A DNA stretch of 64,000 bases from Celeribacter naphthalenivorans (GTDB lineage Bacteria; Pseudomonadota; Alphaproteobacteria; Rhodobacterales; Rhodobacteraceae), in NCBI RefSeq assembly GCF_020524585.1, contig NZ_JAIVLK010000004.1, positions 310,001-374,000 of the forward strand, read 5' to 3'. The position numbers and the translations under genes are program-made. Under the pieces are notes generated by a model. It saw nothing but the letters and a program-made list of their open reading frames with translations, did no database searches and was not told the DNA's origin. Below are positions 27,908 to 36,468 of this stretch, one piece after another (positions within the stretch are counted from its first letter, which is position 1; the number at the start of each line of letters is the position of its first letter).

Positions 27908-28240
27908 ATGTGTTCCCTGTGCGGTATTCTCGGGTGTGACGATCACTGGACCAACGCGATTGCGCGGCCGGGCGTCTACACACGCAACCACGATATGCCC
28001 GCCCGTCGGGCCGAGGCCGCGCGCCGCATGAAAGCCGCGAATGACATTCTCTCTTACCGTCGTGTCAAACTCGATGTCTGGCAGGGGCGGTCCTATGTCG
28101 TGACCTCTCCGACCGGGGCGTCGAGTGTGTTCGAGGCCCTGTCGCATCTCTGGCCCGAGGCCGAAGCCCTCGCAGGCCGCGACTTTGATCCGCTCGACGA
28201 TGCGTTGATTTCCTGGATGGAAGCGCGAGGTGACGCATGA
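27908..28240 (+). CDS. Small CxxCG protein upstream of the CobW GTPase
   Basis: Not recognised. It has 110 residues. It starts MCSLCGILGCDDHW, three cysteines and a histidine within the first 13 residues, a likely metal site that recalls the N-terminal CxxCG of HypB. The remainder is helical (RRAEAARRMKAANDILSYRR) with a short beta part (VWQGRSYVVTSPTG). AGAGGAG lies before the ATG, and the gene overlaps the CobW GTPase by ATGA, so the two probably act together in metal handling. Confidence 0.75.
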   Translation: MCSLCGILGCDDHWTNAIARPGVYTRNHDMPARRAEAARRMKAANDILSYRRVKLDVWQGRSYVVTSPTGASSVFEALSHLWPEAEALAGRDFDPLDDALISWMEARGDA

Positions 28241-29286
28241 CGCCTGTTGTTCTGCTCACCGGGTTTCTGGGCTCCGGCAAAACCACGCTGTTGCAACGCC
28301 TGTTGCAAGACCCCTCGATGGCGGGGGCGGCGGTGTTGATCAACGAATTCGGTGAGGTGGGGCTGGATCACCACCTGCTCGACCGGATCGATGACAACGT
28401 CGTCTTGCTCAAATCCGGCTGTATCTGTTGCACCGTGCGTGGCGAGGTGGCCGACGCCCTGTCCAATCTCGACAGCCTGCGCGCGCGCGGCGAGATTGCC
28501 TTTGACCGCGTGGTGATCGAGACCACCGGGCTGGCCGATCCTTATCCGGTGTTGCAGACCTTGACCGCGCATCCGGTGCTGCGCTCGCATTTCACCAATG
28601 GCGGCGTGCTGACCACGGTCGATGCCGTCAATGCGCGGCTTCAGGTCGAGCATCGCGCCGAAGCCGTCCGCCAGATTGCTGCGGCGGATCGCATTGTGTT
28701 GACCAAAACCGATCTGGCTGAGCCGGGCGAGGATCAGGCCCTGCGCGACCGTTTGGCCCGGATCAACCCGGCAGCGCGGATCATGACCACGCAGGAGCCG
28801 GTCGAGACCATCCTCGGTGGCTTTGGCCCTGCCGCCTTTGCCGCGGCTTTGGTGACGCAGGAAGCGCATTCGTGCGGGCCTGCCTGTGATCATGAGGGGC
28901 ACGACCATCCTCACCATCATCACCATGCGCACAGCCATCACAACGCGGCACATCACGACGAAGCCTTGGGCGTGACAAGCTTTTCCCTCGTCATTGAGGG
29001 TGAGATCGATTGGACTATGTTCGGAACCTGGCTTACACTCTTGCTGCATAAGCATGGTGATAGGATTTTCAGGGTGAAGGGTATTTTGGCGCTCAAAGGC
29101 GAAGACAAACCGATCGCGATTCACGGCGTGCAGCATCTCGTGCACGCGCCCACGCATATGACGCATTGGCCGGATGGCCCGCGCCAGTCGCGCATCGTCT
29201 TTATTCTCGAAGGGCTCTCGCCCGAACAAATCCGCCGCAGCTTTGCCGCGTTCACGGGGCTCTCCGGGGTCCGGGCCGCCGCCTGA
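28237..29286 (+). CDS. CobW/COG0523-family metal-chaperone GTPase
   Basis: Zn-regulated-GTPase/CobW family, 349 residues. P-loop GFLGSGKTT near residue 9, the metal-binding GCICCTV near residue 64, and TKTD as the guanine-specificity motif. A histidine-rich insert (DHPHHHHHAHSHH) separates the GTPase from the C-terminal CobW_C domain. Such proteins deliver a metal, often Zn or Co, to a client enzyme. The likely client here is the metal-dependent hydrolase at 26952, by neighbourhood only. It overlaps its neighbours at both ends. Confidence 0.88.
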   Translation: MTPVVLLTGFLGSGKTTLLQRLLQDPSMAGAAVLINEFGEVGLDHHLLDRIDDNVVLLKSGCICCTVRGEVADALSNLDSLRARGEIAFDRVVIETTGLADPYPVLQTLTAHPVLRSHFTNGGVLTTVDAVNARLQVEHRAEAVRQIAAADRIVLTKTDLAEPGEDQALRDRLARINPAARIMTTQEPVETILGGFGPAAFAAALVTQEAHSCGPACDHEGHDHPHHHHHAHSHHNAAHHDEALGVTSFSLVIEGEIDWTMFGTWLTLLLHKHGDRIFRVKGILALKGEDKPIAIHGVQHLVHAPTHMTHWPDGPRQSRIVFILEGLSPEQIRRSFAAFTGLSGVRAAA

Positions 29287-30479
29287 TGACGGAGCCGCTT
29301 CGTATTCTCACCACGGAAATTCAACCGTGGCGCTTTCTCAAGGATCGCGCCGAGGCGGATCTGGGTTTTTCGCTCGAATTCATCGAGATGGATTTCAACA
29401 GCGCGCAACGCACCGCCGCGCTCGATCCGTCCAGCTATGACATCTACGACCAGTGTTTCCACAACCTCGATATCGTCTGGTATTGGCGGGCCGTGCAGGC
29501 CATCGATACCCGCCGGATCACCCATTGGGACGATCTCGACGAGCTGTCGCGGATTATGGGGACAAGTGGGCGTCAGGCCCTGGGCGATGTGCCCGCTTCG
29601 CGGCTTTTCGTGCAGCATGACATGACGCTCTCGGACAGTCCGAGCGGTCAGATTTCCATGCTGCCAACCTTTTACAACTTCGACAGTTTCGGGGTGGAGA
29701 CCGAAGGTTTGGATGTGGATCGCGACATCCGAAGCTGGGCGGCGCTTTTGGACCCGCAATGGGCCGGACGGGTGTCTTTGGTCGATGAACCTGCCATTGG
29801 TCTCTTCGATCTGGCGCTGGCGCTGTCGGCATCGGGGCAGATCGAATTCGAGAATATGGGCAATATGTCCGTGGCGGAAATCGACGCCCTCATCGAACAC
29901 GGCAAGAGCCTCATTCATGCCGGCCACCTGAGCCCCTTCTGGCTGCGTGCAGATGAACCGGTCGAGCGCTTTATGAGCGGCGAGTTGAAACTCGCCTCGA
30001 TCTGGTCGCCGACGATTGTGGAAATGAAACGCCGCGGCATTCATGTCCGCCAAGCCCGCCCGCTCGAAGGCTATCGTGCCTGGCATGGCGGCATGTGCCT
30101 GTCGCGTCTGTTGAAAGACGACAAACTCGACCGGGCCTATGAATGGCTGAACTGGTATCTCGATGGTTACGCGGGGTCCGTCGTGGCGCGTCAGGGCTAT
30201 TACATGTCCGTGCCGGACCGCGTAAAAGCGCATATGTCAGAGGCCGAATGGGACTATTGGTACGAGGGCCTTCCTGCGCCGCAGGAGCTCGTTGACGTGG
30301 CCGGGCGTCCGGCGATCCGTCCGGGCGAAACCCGCTCCGGTGGGTCGCGCAGGGACCGTGCGCATCACATCGCGATCTGGAACTCGACCATGGACGAACA
30401 CAATTACGCCGTGCGCCGTTGGAGCGAGCTGGTCGATCTTGCCGCCGCGAAAGGCCGCGCACAACGGCGCGCCAGTTAG
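29286..30479 (+). CDS. Binding-protein-like protein without a signal peptide
   Basis: A 397-residue PotD-like fold related to the binding protein at 24560: both contain YNFDS and both end in a WxxWxSE/WDE-type tail (here VRRWSELVDLAA). From the ATG that overlaps the CobW stop (TGATG) the protein begins TEPLRILTTEIQPWRFLKDR, so there is no Sec or Tat signal. The upstream in-frame extension lies inside cobW and shows no signal either. It should therefore be cytoplasmic. It could be an enzyme or sensor that re-uses the fold, or a start lost through rearrangement. The ligand is unknown. Confidence 0.8.
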   Translation: MTEPLRILTTEIQPWRFLKDRAEADLGFSLEFIEMDFNSAQRTAALDPSSYDIYDQCFHNLDIVWYWRAVQAIDTRRITHWDDLDELSRIMGTSGRQALGDVPASRLFVQHDMTLSDSPSGQISMLPTFYNFDSFGVETEGLDVDRDIRSWAALLDPQWAGRVSLVDEPAIGLFDLALALSASGQIEFENMGNMSVAEIDALIEHGKSLIHAGHLSPFWLRADEPVERFMSGELKLASIWSPTIVEMKRRGIHVRQARPLEGYRAWHGGMCLSRLLKDDKLDRAYEWLNWYLDGYAGSVVARQGYYMSVPDRVKAHMSEAEWDYWYEGLPAPQELVDVAGRPAIRPGETRSGGSRRDRAHHIAIWNSTMDEHNYAVRRWSELVDLAAAKGRAQRRAS

Positions 30480-30518
30480 GGCCGCTCTCTTGAAATTGCT
30501 GAACACGGAAAGACACCG

Positions 30519-31502
30519 ATGAAACATGTCGTCTTGATCGCCACGGGCGGAACCATCGCCTCCGCCGCCGATAAAACCGCCGGTGCCGTCAATGCCGGGC
30601 TGAGCGGTGAAACCCTGCTCGCGAGCCTGCATGAGCCGTTGGATGGCATCACGGTCACCGTCGAGAATTTCGAGGCGGCGGGCAGCTATGCACTTGATCT
30701 TGCGACCATTCACCGGCTCTGCGCCCGGATCGACGAGGTCTTGGCGGAGCCGAATGTGGACGGCGTTGTCGTCACCCATGGCACCGACACGATGGAGGAA
30801 AGCGCGTTTCTCGCCTGGCTTTTGGTCAAAAGCGACAAGCCCGTGGTCTTCACCGGCGCGCAGCGTCATGCCGGTCAGCCCGACACCGATGGACCGCGCA
30901 ATATTCATGATGCGATCTGTGCCGCAGCCAGTGCCGATCTGACGGGCGTTGGCGCCGTGATCCTCTTTGAGGGCGACATCCATGGCGCACGCTATGTGAC
31001 CAAGGCGCATACCTCGCGGGTCGACACCTTCCGCTCTGTGGGGCTCGGTAAATTCGGCGAGGTCGATCACGGCACCGTTCATCTCTACACCCGCCCGGCC
31101 AAGGCCCGCGTGGCGCTGGACACCCCTGCGCTCGACCCGAATGTTGAGTTGATCGGCGTGTGCCTCGGCTCGACGCCGCGTCTGATGGAACTGGCGGGGC
31201 AGGCGGGGGCGACGGGGATTGTTTTGTCGGCTTTTGGCCGTGGCAATGCGCCCAAAGGTTTCGCTGACGCCACCGCGCGCCTTATCGCTTCGGGGTGCCC
31301 GGTCGTGGTGGCGTCTCGCTGTCACGAAGGCCGCACCCAAGCGATCTATGGCAAGGACAGCGGCGGTGTGACGCTTGTGGAAAACGGCGCGCTCCTGGCC
31401 GGGGATCTCTCGGCGGTCAAAGCGCGGCTGCTGCTTTCGGCCCTTTTGGGCAAGGGGCTGAGCGGGAATGATCTGGCCAAGGCCTTGGCCGCCTACGCCT
31501 AA
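30519..31502 (+). CDS. L-asparaginase/amidohydrolase family protein
   Basis: Type II-like asparaginase fold of 327 residues. The first catalytic Thr is in ATGGTIAS near residue 12 and the second in HGTDTMEES near residue 90. No signal peptide is visible, so it is cytoplasmic. In this setting it may cleave a dicarboxylic half-amide produced by the imidase-like enzyme; plain asparagine hydrolysis is the default. Confidence 0.88.
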   Translation: MKHVVLIATGGTIASAADKTAGAVNAGLSGETLLASLHEPLDGITVTVENFEAAGSYALDLATIHRLCARIDEVLAEPNVDGVVVTHGTDTMEESAFLAWLLVKSDKPVVFTGAQRHAGQPDTDGPRNIHDAICAAASADLTGVGAVILFEGDIHGARYVTKAHTSRVDTFRSVGLGKFGEVDHGTVHLYTRPAKARVALDTPALDPNVELIGVCLGSTPRLMELAGQAGATGIVLSAFGRGNAPKGFADATARLIASGCPVVVASRCHEGRTQAIYGKDSGGVTLVENGALLAGDLSAVKARLLLSALLGKGLSGNDLAKALAAYA

Positions 31503-31536
31503 GGGCTATCGCCTCTCCAAATGACCTCTTCTGGCG

Positions 31537-31557
31537 GGATTTCACCCTGTGAAATCC
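31537..31557 (+). promoter_or_regulatory. Perfect palindrome, probable IclR operator before the Liv-type importer
   Basis: Arms GGATTTCAC and GTGAAATCC are separated by CCT (positions 31537-31545 and 31549-31557), with core TTTCACCCTGTGAAA at 31540-31554. The identical core occurs on the opposite strand at 37370-37384, with a near copy at 37339-37353, before the carboxylase genes. It lies 126 bases before ATG 31683. The IclR regulator encoded at 36450 is the obvious candidate to bind it. Confidence 0.7.
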
Positions 31558-31682
31558 TCCGGGAATCTTCCTATGTGACCTCCGGCAAACCCCGCATAGT
31601 GGGCGCACCGGGTGACGTGACTAAATCGCGTCAGGGAGGCCCGGAACAATCAAGGCGCGCCAAGCGCCTCAGGGAGGAACTC

Positions 31683-32984
31683 ATGACACATTCGAAACGC
31701 CCCCGCTCCGGCGGGGTCTCCAGACGTGCCTTCACCGCAGGGCTTGCGAGCTTGCCTTTGCTGACGGCTGCGCGCGGGCTTATGGCCGCCGATGGCGCAC
31801 CGATCCGCATCGGTTTCATCTCGCCGCGCTCCGGGCCGCTGGCGGCCTTTGGCGAGGCCGATCCCTTTATCCTCGATCTGGTGCGCAAGGCCGTGGCAGA
31901 CGGCGTGTCCATCGGCGGTGAAACCCGCGAGATCGAAATTCTCGACCGCGACACGCAATCCGACCCGGCCCGCGCCGCCCAGCTTGCAAGCGATCTGATC
32001 AATGGCGAAGGCGTCCAGATCATCCTCGCCTCCTGCACGCCTGAGACCATCAACCCGGTGGCCGACGCCTGCGAGGCGGCGGGTGTGCCCTGTGTTTCGA
32101 CCGTCATGCCGTGGCAGGCGTTCTATTTTGGCCGTGGGGCGAAGCCCGGCGAGCCCAGCCCGTTCAAATATTCCTACCATTTCGGCTTTGGCGTCGATGA
32201 ATTTGCGCAGGCCTATATCTCGCAGTGGAACGCGCTCGACACCAACAAGAAGGTTGGCGTGCTCTATCCGAACGATGCCGATGGCAATGCCGTGCGCGCC
32301 ATGCTCGCGCCGCAACTTCAGGCCGCGGGGTTCGAGGTGTTCGATCCGGGCGCGTTTGAGAGCTTTACCTCCGATTACACCACGCAAATCCGCTATTTCC
32401 GCGAGAACGGCGTGGAGATCATCAATTCCTTCGCCCTGCCGCCGGATTTCGCCACTTTCTGGCGCCAGTCCGCGCAACAGGGGCTGAGCCGTCAGGTCAA
32501 GATCGTGCAGGTCGCCAAGACCGGCCTCTTCCAATCCGACATCGAGGCCATGGGCTCGCTCGGACCGAAACTCGCCTCCGCCGTTTATTGGCACCGCGAC
32601 ATGCCCTATAGCTCGCCCACCACGGGCCACAGCGCAGAAGCCCTCGCCGCCGCCTATGAGGCCGAAACCGGGCGGCAATGGATGCTGCAACTCGGGGCCT
32701 CTTTGGCGCTGTTTGACGTCGCCTTGGTCGCGCTCGATCAAAGCGGCGCGCCGATGGAGCGGGACGCCATCGCGACCGCGATCTCGCAGCTCAACGTCGA
32801 GACGGTGAACGGCAAGGTCGATTTCACCTCCGGCCCGGTGCCCAACGTGGCGCATGGTCCGATTCTCGGCTCGCAGTGGCAGCCGGTGGAGGGCAGTGGC
32901 TTTCCGCTCAGTCAGGTGCTGACCGAAAACGCCACCGATCCGAACGTGCCGGTGGCTGGCACGTTGATGCCCTATAACGGGTGA
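31683..32984 (+). CDS. Liv-type ABC importer binding protein (Tat-exported)
   Basis: Branched-chain-amino-acid-type SBP of 433 residues. A Tat signal is seen (SGGVSRRAFTAGLASLPLL, with processing near GLMAADG). Ligand-domain motifs are IRIGFISPRSGPLAAFGEA and VPCVSTVMPW. GGGAGGAA precedes ATG 31683; the frame is open upstream to 31521 but has no signal there. This class also binds short amides, urea and aromatics, so the ligand is open. It is the first gene of the operon that runs to the IclR gene. Confidence 0.9.
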   Translation: MTHSKRPRSGGVSRRAFTAGLASLPLLTAARGLMAADGAPIRIGFISPRSGPLAAFGEADPFILDLVRKAVADGVSIGGETREIEILDRDTQSDPARAAQLASDLINGEGVQIILASCTPETINPVADACEAAGVPCVSTVMPWQAFYFGRGAKPGEPSPFKYSYHFGFGVDEFAQAYISQWNALDTNKKVGVLYPNDADGNAVRAMLAPQLQAAGFEVFDPGAFESFTSDYTTQIRYFRENGVEIINSFALPPDFATFWRQSAQQGLSRQVKIVQVAKTGLFQSDIEAMGSLGPKLASAVYWHRDMPYSSPTTGHSAEALAAAYEAETGRQWMLQLGASLALFDVALVALDQSGAPMERDAIATAISQLNVETVNGKVDFTSGPVPNVAHGPILGSQWQPVEGSGFPLSQVLTENATDPNVPVAGTLMPYNG

Positions 32985-32988
32985 TGCC

Positions 32989-33747
32989 ATGGCACAGGTT
33001 AAAATGACGGAGGGGGCGCAGGCTGCGCCTCCCATTCTCTCCGTGTCGGGTCTCGGCAAATCCTTTGGCGCGGTGCATGCGCTCTCTGAGGTGAGTTTCG
33101 ATCTCAGGGCGGGCGAGGCGGTGGGCATCGTCGGTCCCAATGGGGCGGGCAAATCGACCTTTCTCGCCGCCCTCACCGGGGCTTTCGCGCCCTCGACGGG
33201 CACGATCTGGCTCGATGGGGCCGACGTGACCGGCACCCCCGCCGAGATCATGTGTCGACGCGGCGTGGTGCGCACGCATCAAATCCCGCGGCCCTTCGGG
33301 GGGCTGACGGTGTTCGAAAACGCCCGTCTCGCGGCGAGTTTTGGAGGGCCTGAAAATGGCGATGCCGATGCGCTGGCTTACGGTGCGCTCAAACTTTGCC
33401 GCATGTTGCCGCTGGCCAACACGCAGGCGGATCGGCTCGGGCTTTTGGATCGCAAACGTCTGGAAATGGCACGCGCTTTGGCGACCTCGCCGCGCGTGAT
33501 CCTGTTGGACGAAGTGGGCGGCGGGCTGACGGATGCCGAGGCCGAGGTGTTGGTCGAGATCATCCGCGAAATTCGCGCCTCGGGCTGTGCCATCGTCTGG
33601 ATCGAGCACATCGTGCATGTGTTGTTGCAGGTCTCCGAGCGGCTGATCTGCATGGATATGGGCCGGATTATCGCCGATGGCGATCCACAAGCGGTGATGC
33701 GCGATCCGGCTGTGATGGAAGCCTATCTGGGGCAGGGGGTGACATGA
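32989..33747 (+). CDS. Liv-type ABC importer ATPase (LivG type)
   Basis: ATPase of 252 residues. Walker A GPNGAGKST near residue 45, the signature region DRKRLEMARAL (no canonical LSGGQ is visible, although the segment is in place), Walker B VILLDEVGGGL and a C-terminal YLGQGVT. The expected LSGGQ is LGLLDRK here, a common LivG variation. The H-loop region is VWIEHIVHV. It starts five bases after the SBP gene and overlaps livF by ATGA. Confidence 0.9.
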   Translation: MAQVKMTEGAQAAPPILSVSGLGKSFGAVHALSEVSFDLRAGEAVGIVGPNGAGKSTFLAALTGAFAPSTGTIWLDGADVTGTPAEIMCRRGVVRTHQIPRPFGGLTVFENARLAASFGGPENGDADALAYGALKLCRMLPLANTQADRLGLLDRKRLEMARALATSPRVILLDEVGGGLTDAEAEVLVEIIREIRASGCAIVWIEHIVHVLLQVSERLICMDMGRIIADGDPQAVMRDPAVMEAYLGQGVT

Positions 33748-34499
33748 GCGTTCTCGAAATTTCCGATTTGACGGCCCGACACGGGCTTTTGAGCGCCGTC
33801 AAAGGCGTCTCCTTTTCCGTCGCGCCCGGCGAAGTGGTGGCTTTGGTCGGCGCCAATGGCGCGGGCAAATCCACGCTCTTGCGCTCCATCGCTGGCGCCC
33901 ATCAGGACCAAGGCGGCACGGTCACGCTCAAAGGCGAGGATCTCACCGGCTGCGACGCCCACAAACGGGTGCAGCGCGGTCTGGCGCTCGTGCCCGAGGG
34001 GCGCAAGCTCTTCAGCCAGATGAACGTCTGGGAAAACCTCTGTCTCGGGGCGCAGGTCGGGCGGTCCGGCGACTGGACGCCGGAGCGGGTTTTCGACGTG
34101 TTCGACAATCTGAACAAGCGCCGCTACTCGGCCTGTACGCACCTCTCCGGCGGCGAACAACAGGCGGTGGCCATCGGTCGCGCGCTGGTGAGCAACCCCG
34201 ATGTCATCATGCTCGATGAGGTCTCTCTGGGCCTGTCTCCCGCGATCGTCGACCGCGTCTATGCCGTTCTGCCGGAGCTGCGCGCTTCGGGCACCGGTGT
34301 CATCGTCGTCGAACAGGATCTTGGCCGTGCCATGTCGGTGGCGGATCGGGTGATTTGTATGCTGGAGGGCGAGATCGTCCTTCAGGGCCGCGCCGACAGC
34401 CTCTCCCGCGAGGAGATCATCGGCGCTTATTTCGGTCTTCCGCCCGGAGCACAGGGGTCTGAAGACCATGCCAATCCTGCCATGGGAGCCATGACATGA
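33744..34499 (+). CDS. Liv-type ABC importer ATPase (LivF type)
   Basis: ATPase of 251 residues from ATG 33744. Walker A GANGAGKST, signature LSGGEQQAVA, Walker B VIMLDEVSLGL, and VEQDL at the H-loop position as is typical of LivF. It is adjacent to the LivG-type gene, with which it should form a heterodimer. It overlaps the permease gene by ATGA. Confidence 0.92.
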   Translation: MSVLEISDLTARHGLLSAVKGVSFSVAPGEVVALVGANGAGKSTLLRSIAGAHQDQGGTVTLKGEDLTGCDAHKRVQRGLALVPEGRKLFSQMNVWENLCLGAQVGRSGDWTPERVFDVFDNLNKRRYSACTHLSGGEQQAVAIGRALVSNPDVIMLDEVSLGLSPAIVDRVYAVLPELRASGTGVIVVEQDLGRAMSVADRVICMLEGEIVLQGRADSLSREEIIGAYFGLPPGAQGSEDHANPAMGAMT

Positions 34500-35377
34500 T
34501 CGATATTCTGCTGCAGGGCGTCCTCTTGGGCGGCTACTACGCGCTTTTGGCCGTGGGCCTCGCGTTTCTCTATTCCATCATGGGGATCATCAACCTCGCG
34601 CATGGCTCTTTTGCCGTGCTCGCAGCCTATCTCGTCTTGGCGATGACCGACAGTCTGGGGATCAATGTCTGGCTTGCGGTGCTGGCCGTCTTGCCGATCA
34701 TGGCGGTGATCGGCGCGCTGGTGGATCGGTTGATTTTCGAGCCGGTGCAAAAGGGTGGACAGCTTTTGTCGGTGCTGGCGACCTTTGGGCTTTCGGTGGT
34801 GATCGACAATCTGATCTTTCAAATCTGGGGCGCCAACACGCGCACCCTGGCCAATGCTCTGGGCGATCTCGCCTGGGCGTCCTGGGAGATCGGCGGGCTT
34901 TGGGTTGGCAAGGTCTCGGTCTATATCCTCTTGGCCGCTGTCGGGCTTTTGACCGGGCTGACGCTCTTGATTGCGCGCACGCCTTTGGGCCGGGCGATCC
35001 GGGCCACCGCGACCGATCCGGACACGGCGGGGCTTGTCGGCGTCGATGCCCGGCGCGCCCGCACCATCGCCTCGGCTCTGGCCTTTGTCGCCATCGGCGT
35101 GGCGGGGGCGGCGCTTGGCATGCGCACCACATTCACGCCCTACGCCGGTGTGACCCAGCTTTTGTTTGCCTTTCAGGCGGCCGTCATAGGTGGGTCGACC
35201 TCCGTGCGCGGCACGCTCTTTGGCGGCATCACCTTGGGCCTTGCCCAGACCTTGGGCGCGACCATTCACACCCAGGGCTTTCTCATCGGCGGGCATCTCG
35301 TGTTCTTCGCGGCGCTGTTCCTGCGTCTGCAGTTCGGCACGCTGCGCCTGCCCAAGTTGCGGAGGGCTGCGGCATGA
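34496..35377 (+). CDS. Liv-type ABC importer permease (LivH type)
   Basis: Permease of 293 residues with eight or so hydrophobic helices. LivH hallmarks are seen: YYALLAVGLAFLYSIMGIIN at the start, NLAHGSF, RATATDPDTAGLVGVD (the cytoplasmic coupling loop) and GGSTSVRGTLFGG near the C-terminus. It overlaps the LivM-type gene by ATGA. Confidence 0.92.
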   Translation: MIDILLQGVLLGGYYALLAVGLAFLYSIMGIINLAHGSFAVLAAYLVLAMTDSLGINVWLAVLAVLPIMAVIGALVDRLIFEPVQKGGQLLSVLATFGLSVVIDNLIFQIWGANTRTLANALGDLAWASWEIGGLWVGKVSVYILLAAVGLLTGLTLLIARTPLGRAIRATATDPDTAGLVGVDARRARTIASALAFVAIGVAGAALGMRTTFTPYAGVTQLLFAFQAAVIGGSTSVRGTLFGGITLGLAQTLGATIHTQGFLIGGHLVFFAALFLRLQFGTLRLPKLRRAAA

Positions 35378-36468
35378 GCCTCTCGTCTTCTCTGTCCAAC
35401 CTTTCCACGGAGACTTCTCCCATGGCCCAAGCAACCACTGCCCCTTACCGCGTCCGTCGCTGGACCCCGCGGGCCAAGATCACTGTGCTGCTTTTCGCCG
35501 TCGCCGTCGCCGCTCTGGCACTGGCCCCGGCGGTCACCGGCGCGGCCTTTATGGACCGGGCGGTGGCGCTGTTTGTCTACATCCTTCTGGCCGTAACTTG
35601 GAACGCGCTGGCGGGGTACGCCGGGCAGGTCTCTGTCGGGCAACAGGGGTTCTTTGGCCTCGGCGCCTATGTCACCATCCGGCTCTCGGATGCAGGGCTG
35701 CCGGTCTTTCCCTCGCTCGTCGTTGCGGCTCTTGTCGTGGGGGCCATCGCGCTTCCGGTGAGTTTCGTCATGCTGCGGCTCAGGGAGGGCGAATTTGCCA
35801 TCGGCATGTGGGTGCTCGCGACGCTGTTTCATCTCCTCGTCAATCTCGATCCGCTCATTCAGGGCGAGACCGGCGTGTCGCTCATCGCGCTCAATGCGGT
35901 GCCTGCCGAGACCCGCAATCTGGTGATCTATCTCATGGCGCTGGTCTCCGCCGTCGCTGTGATCTCCGCCATGTTCCTCTTGCTGCGCTCGCGCATCGGG
36001 GCGGCGCTTCAGGCGATCCGCGATGACGAGGCGGCGGCGCATTCCGTAGGCGTCAATGTGGTCCGCACCAAACAGGTGATCTTTGTCTTCGCGGCCTTCG
36101 GCGCGGCGCTTGCCGGTGCGCTTTGGCTCGCGGGCAACGTAAGCTTTCAACCGAAAGCCTATTTCTCCGTGCAATGGATGGCCTATACGATTTTCATGGT
36201 CATCGTCGGCGGCATCGGCACCTTCGAAGGCGCGATTTTGGGCGCCGTGGTTTTTTTCCTCCTCGAAACCTTTCTGGGCGGCTACGGTGTCTGGTATCTT
36301 CTGGTGCTCGGGGCTTCGGCCATTGTCATGGCGCTTGGATTTCCGCAGGGCATCTGGGGTTATCTCTCATCGCGGCACGGCCTGTCTTTGGTGATGGTCG
36401 GGCGGCATCTTGAGGCGCCTGAGACCGAGAAGAGCGGGAAAGGATCGGGATGGAGCGCGGACGGGTGA
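35374..36468 (+). CDS. Liv-type ABC importer permease (LivM type)
   Basis: Permease of 364 residues from ATG 35374; ATG 35422 (MAQATTAPYRV) is another possible start. LivM motifs: GYAGQVSVGQQGFFGLGAY and the coupling loop QAIRDDEAAAHSVGVNV, then GGIGTFEGAILG. The stop lies 19 bases inside the IclR reading frame (overlap 36450-36468), so importer and regulator are one transcription unit. Confidence 0.92.
   Translation: MSLSSSLSNLSTETSPMAQATTAPYRVRRWTPRAKITVLLFAVAVAALALAPAVTGAAFMDRAVALFVYILLAVTWNALAGYAGQVSVGQQGFFGLGAYVTIRLSDAGLPVFPSLVVAALVVGAIALPVSFVMLRLREGEFAIGMWVLATLFHLLVNLDPLIQGETGVSLIALNAVPAETRNLVIYLMALVSAVAVISAMFLLLRSRIGAALQAIRDDEAAAHSVGVNVVRTKQVIFVFAAFGAALAGALWLAGNVSFQPKAYFSVQWMAYTIFMVIVGGIGTFEGAILGAVVFFLLETFLGGYGVWYLLVLGASAIVMALGFPQGIWGYLSSRHGLSLVMVGRHLEAPETEKSGKGSGWSADG

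Noticed and set aside
28880-28970. A second run of histidine codons
   Set aside because: It is the His-rich insert typical of CobW/COG0523 GTPases, not a separate repeat.
31521-31682. A longer start for the Liv-type binding protein at ATG 31521
   Set aside because: It would place the Tat signal inside the protein and include the operator palindrome.
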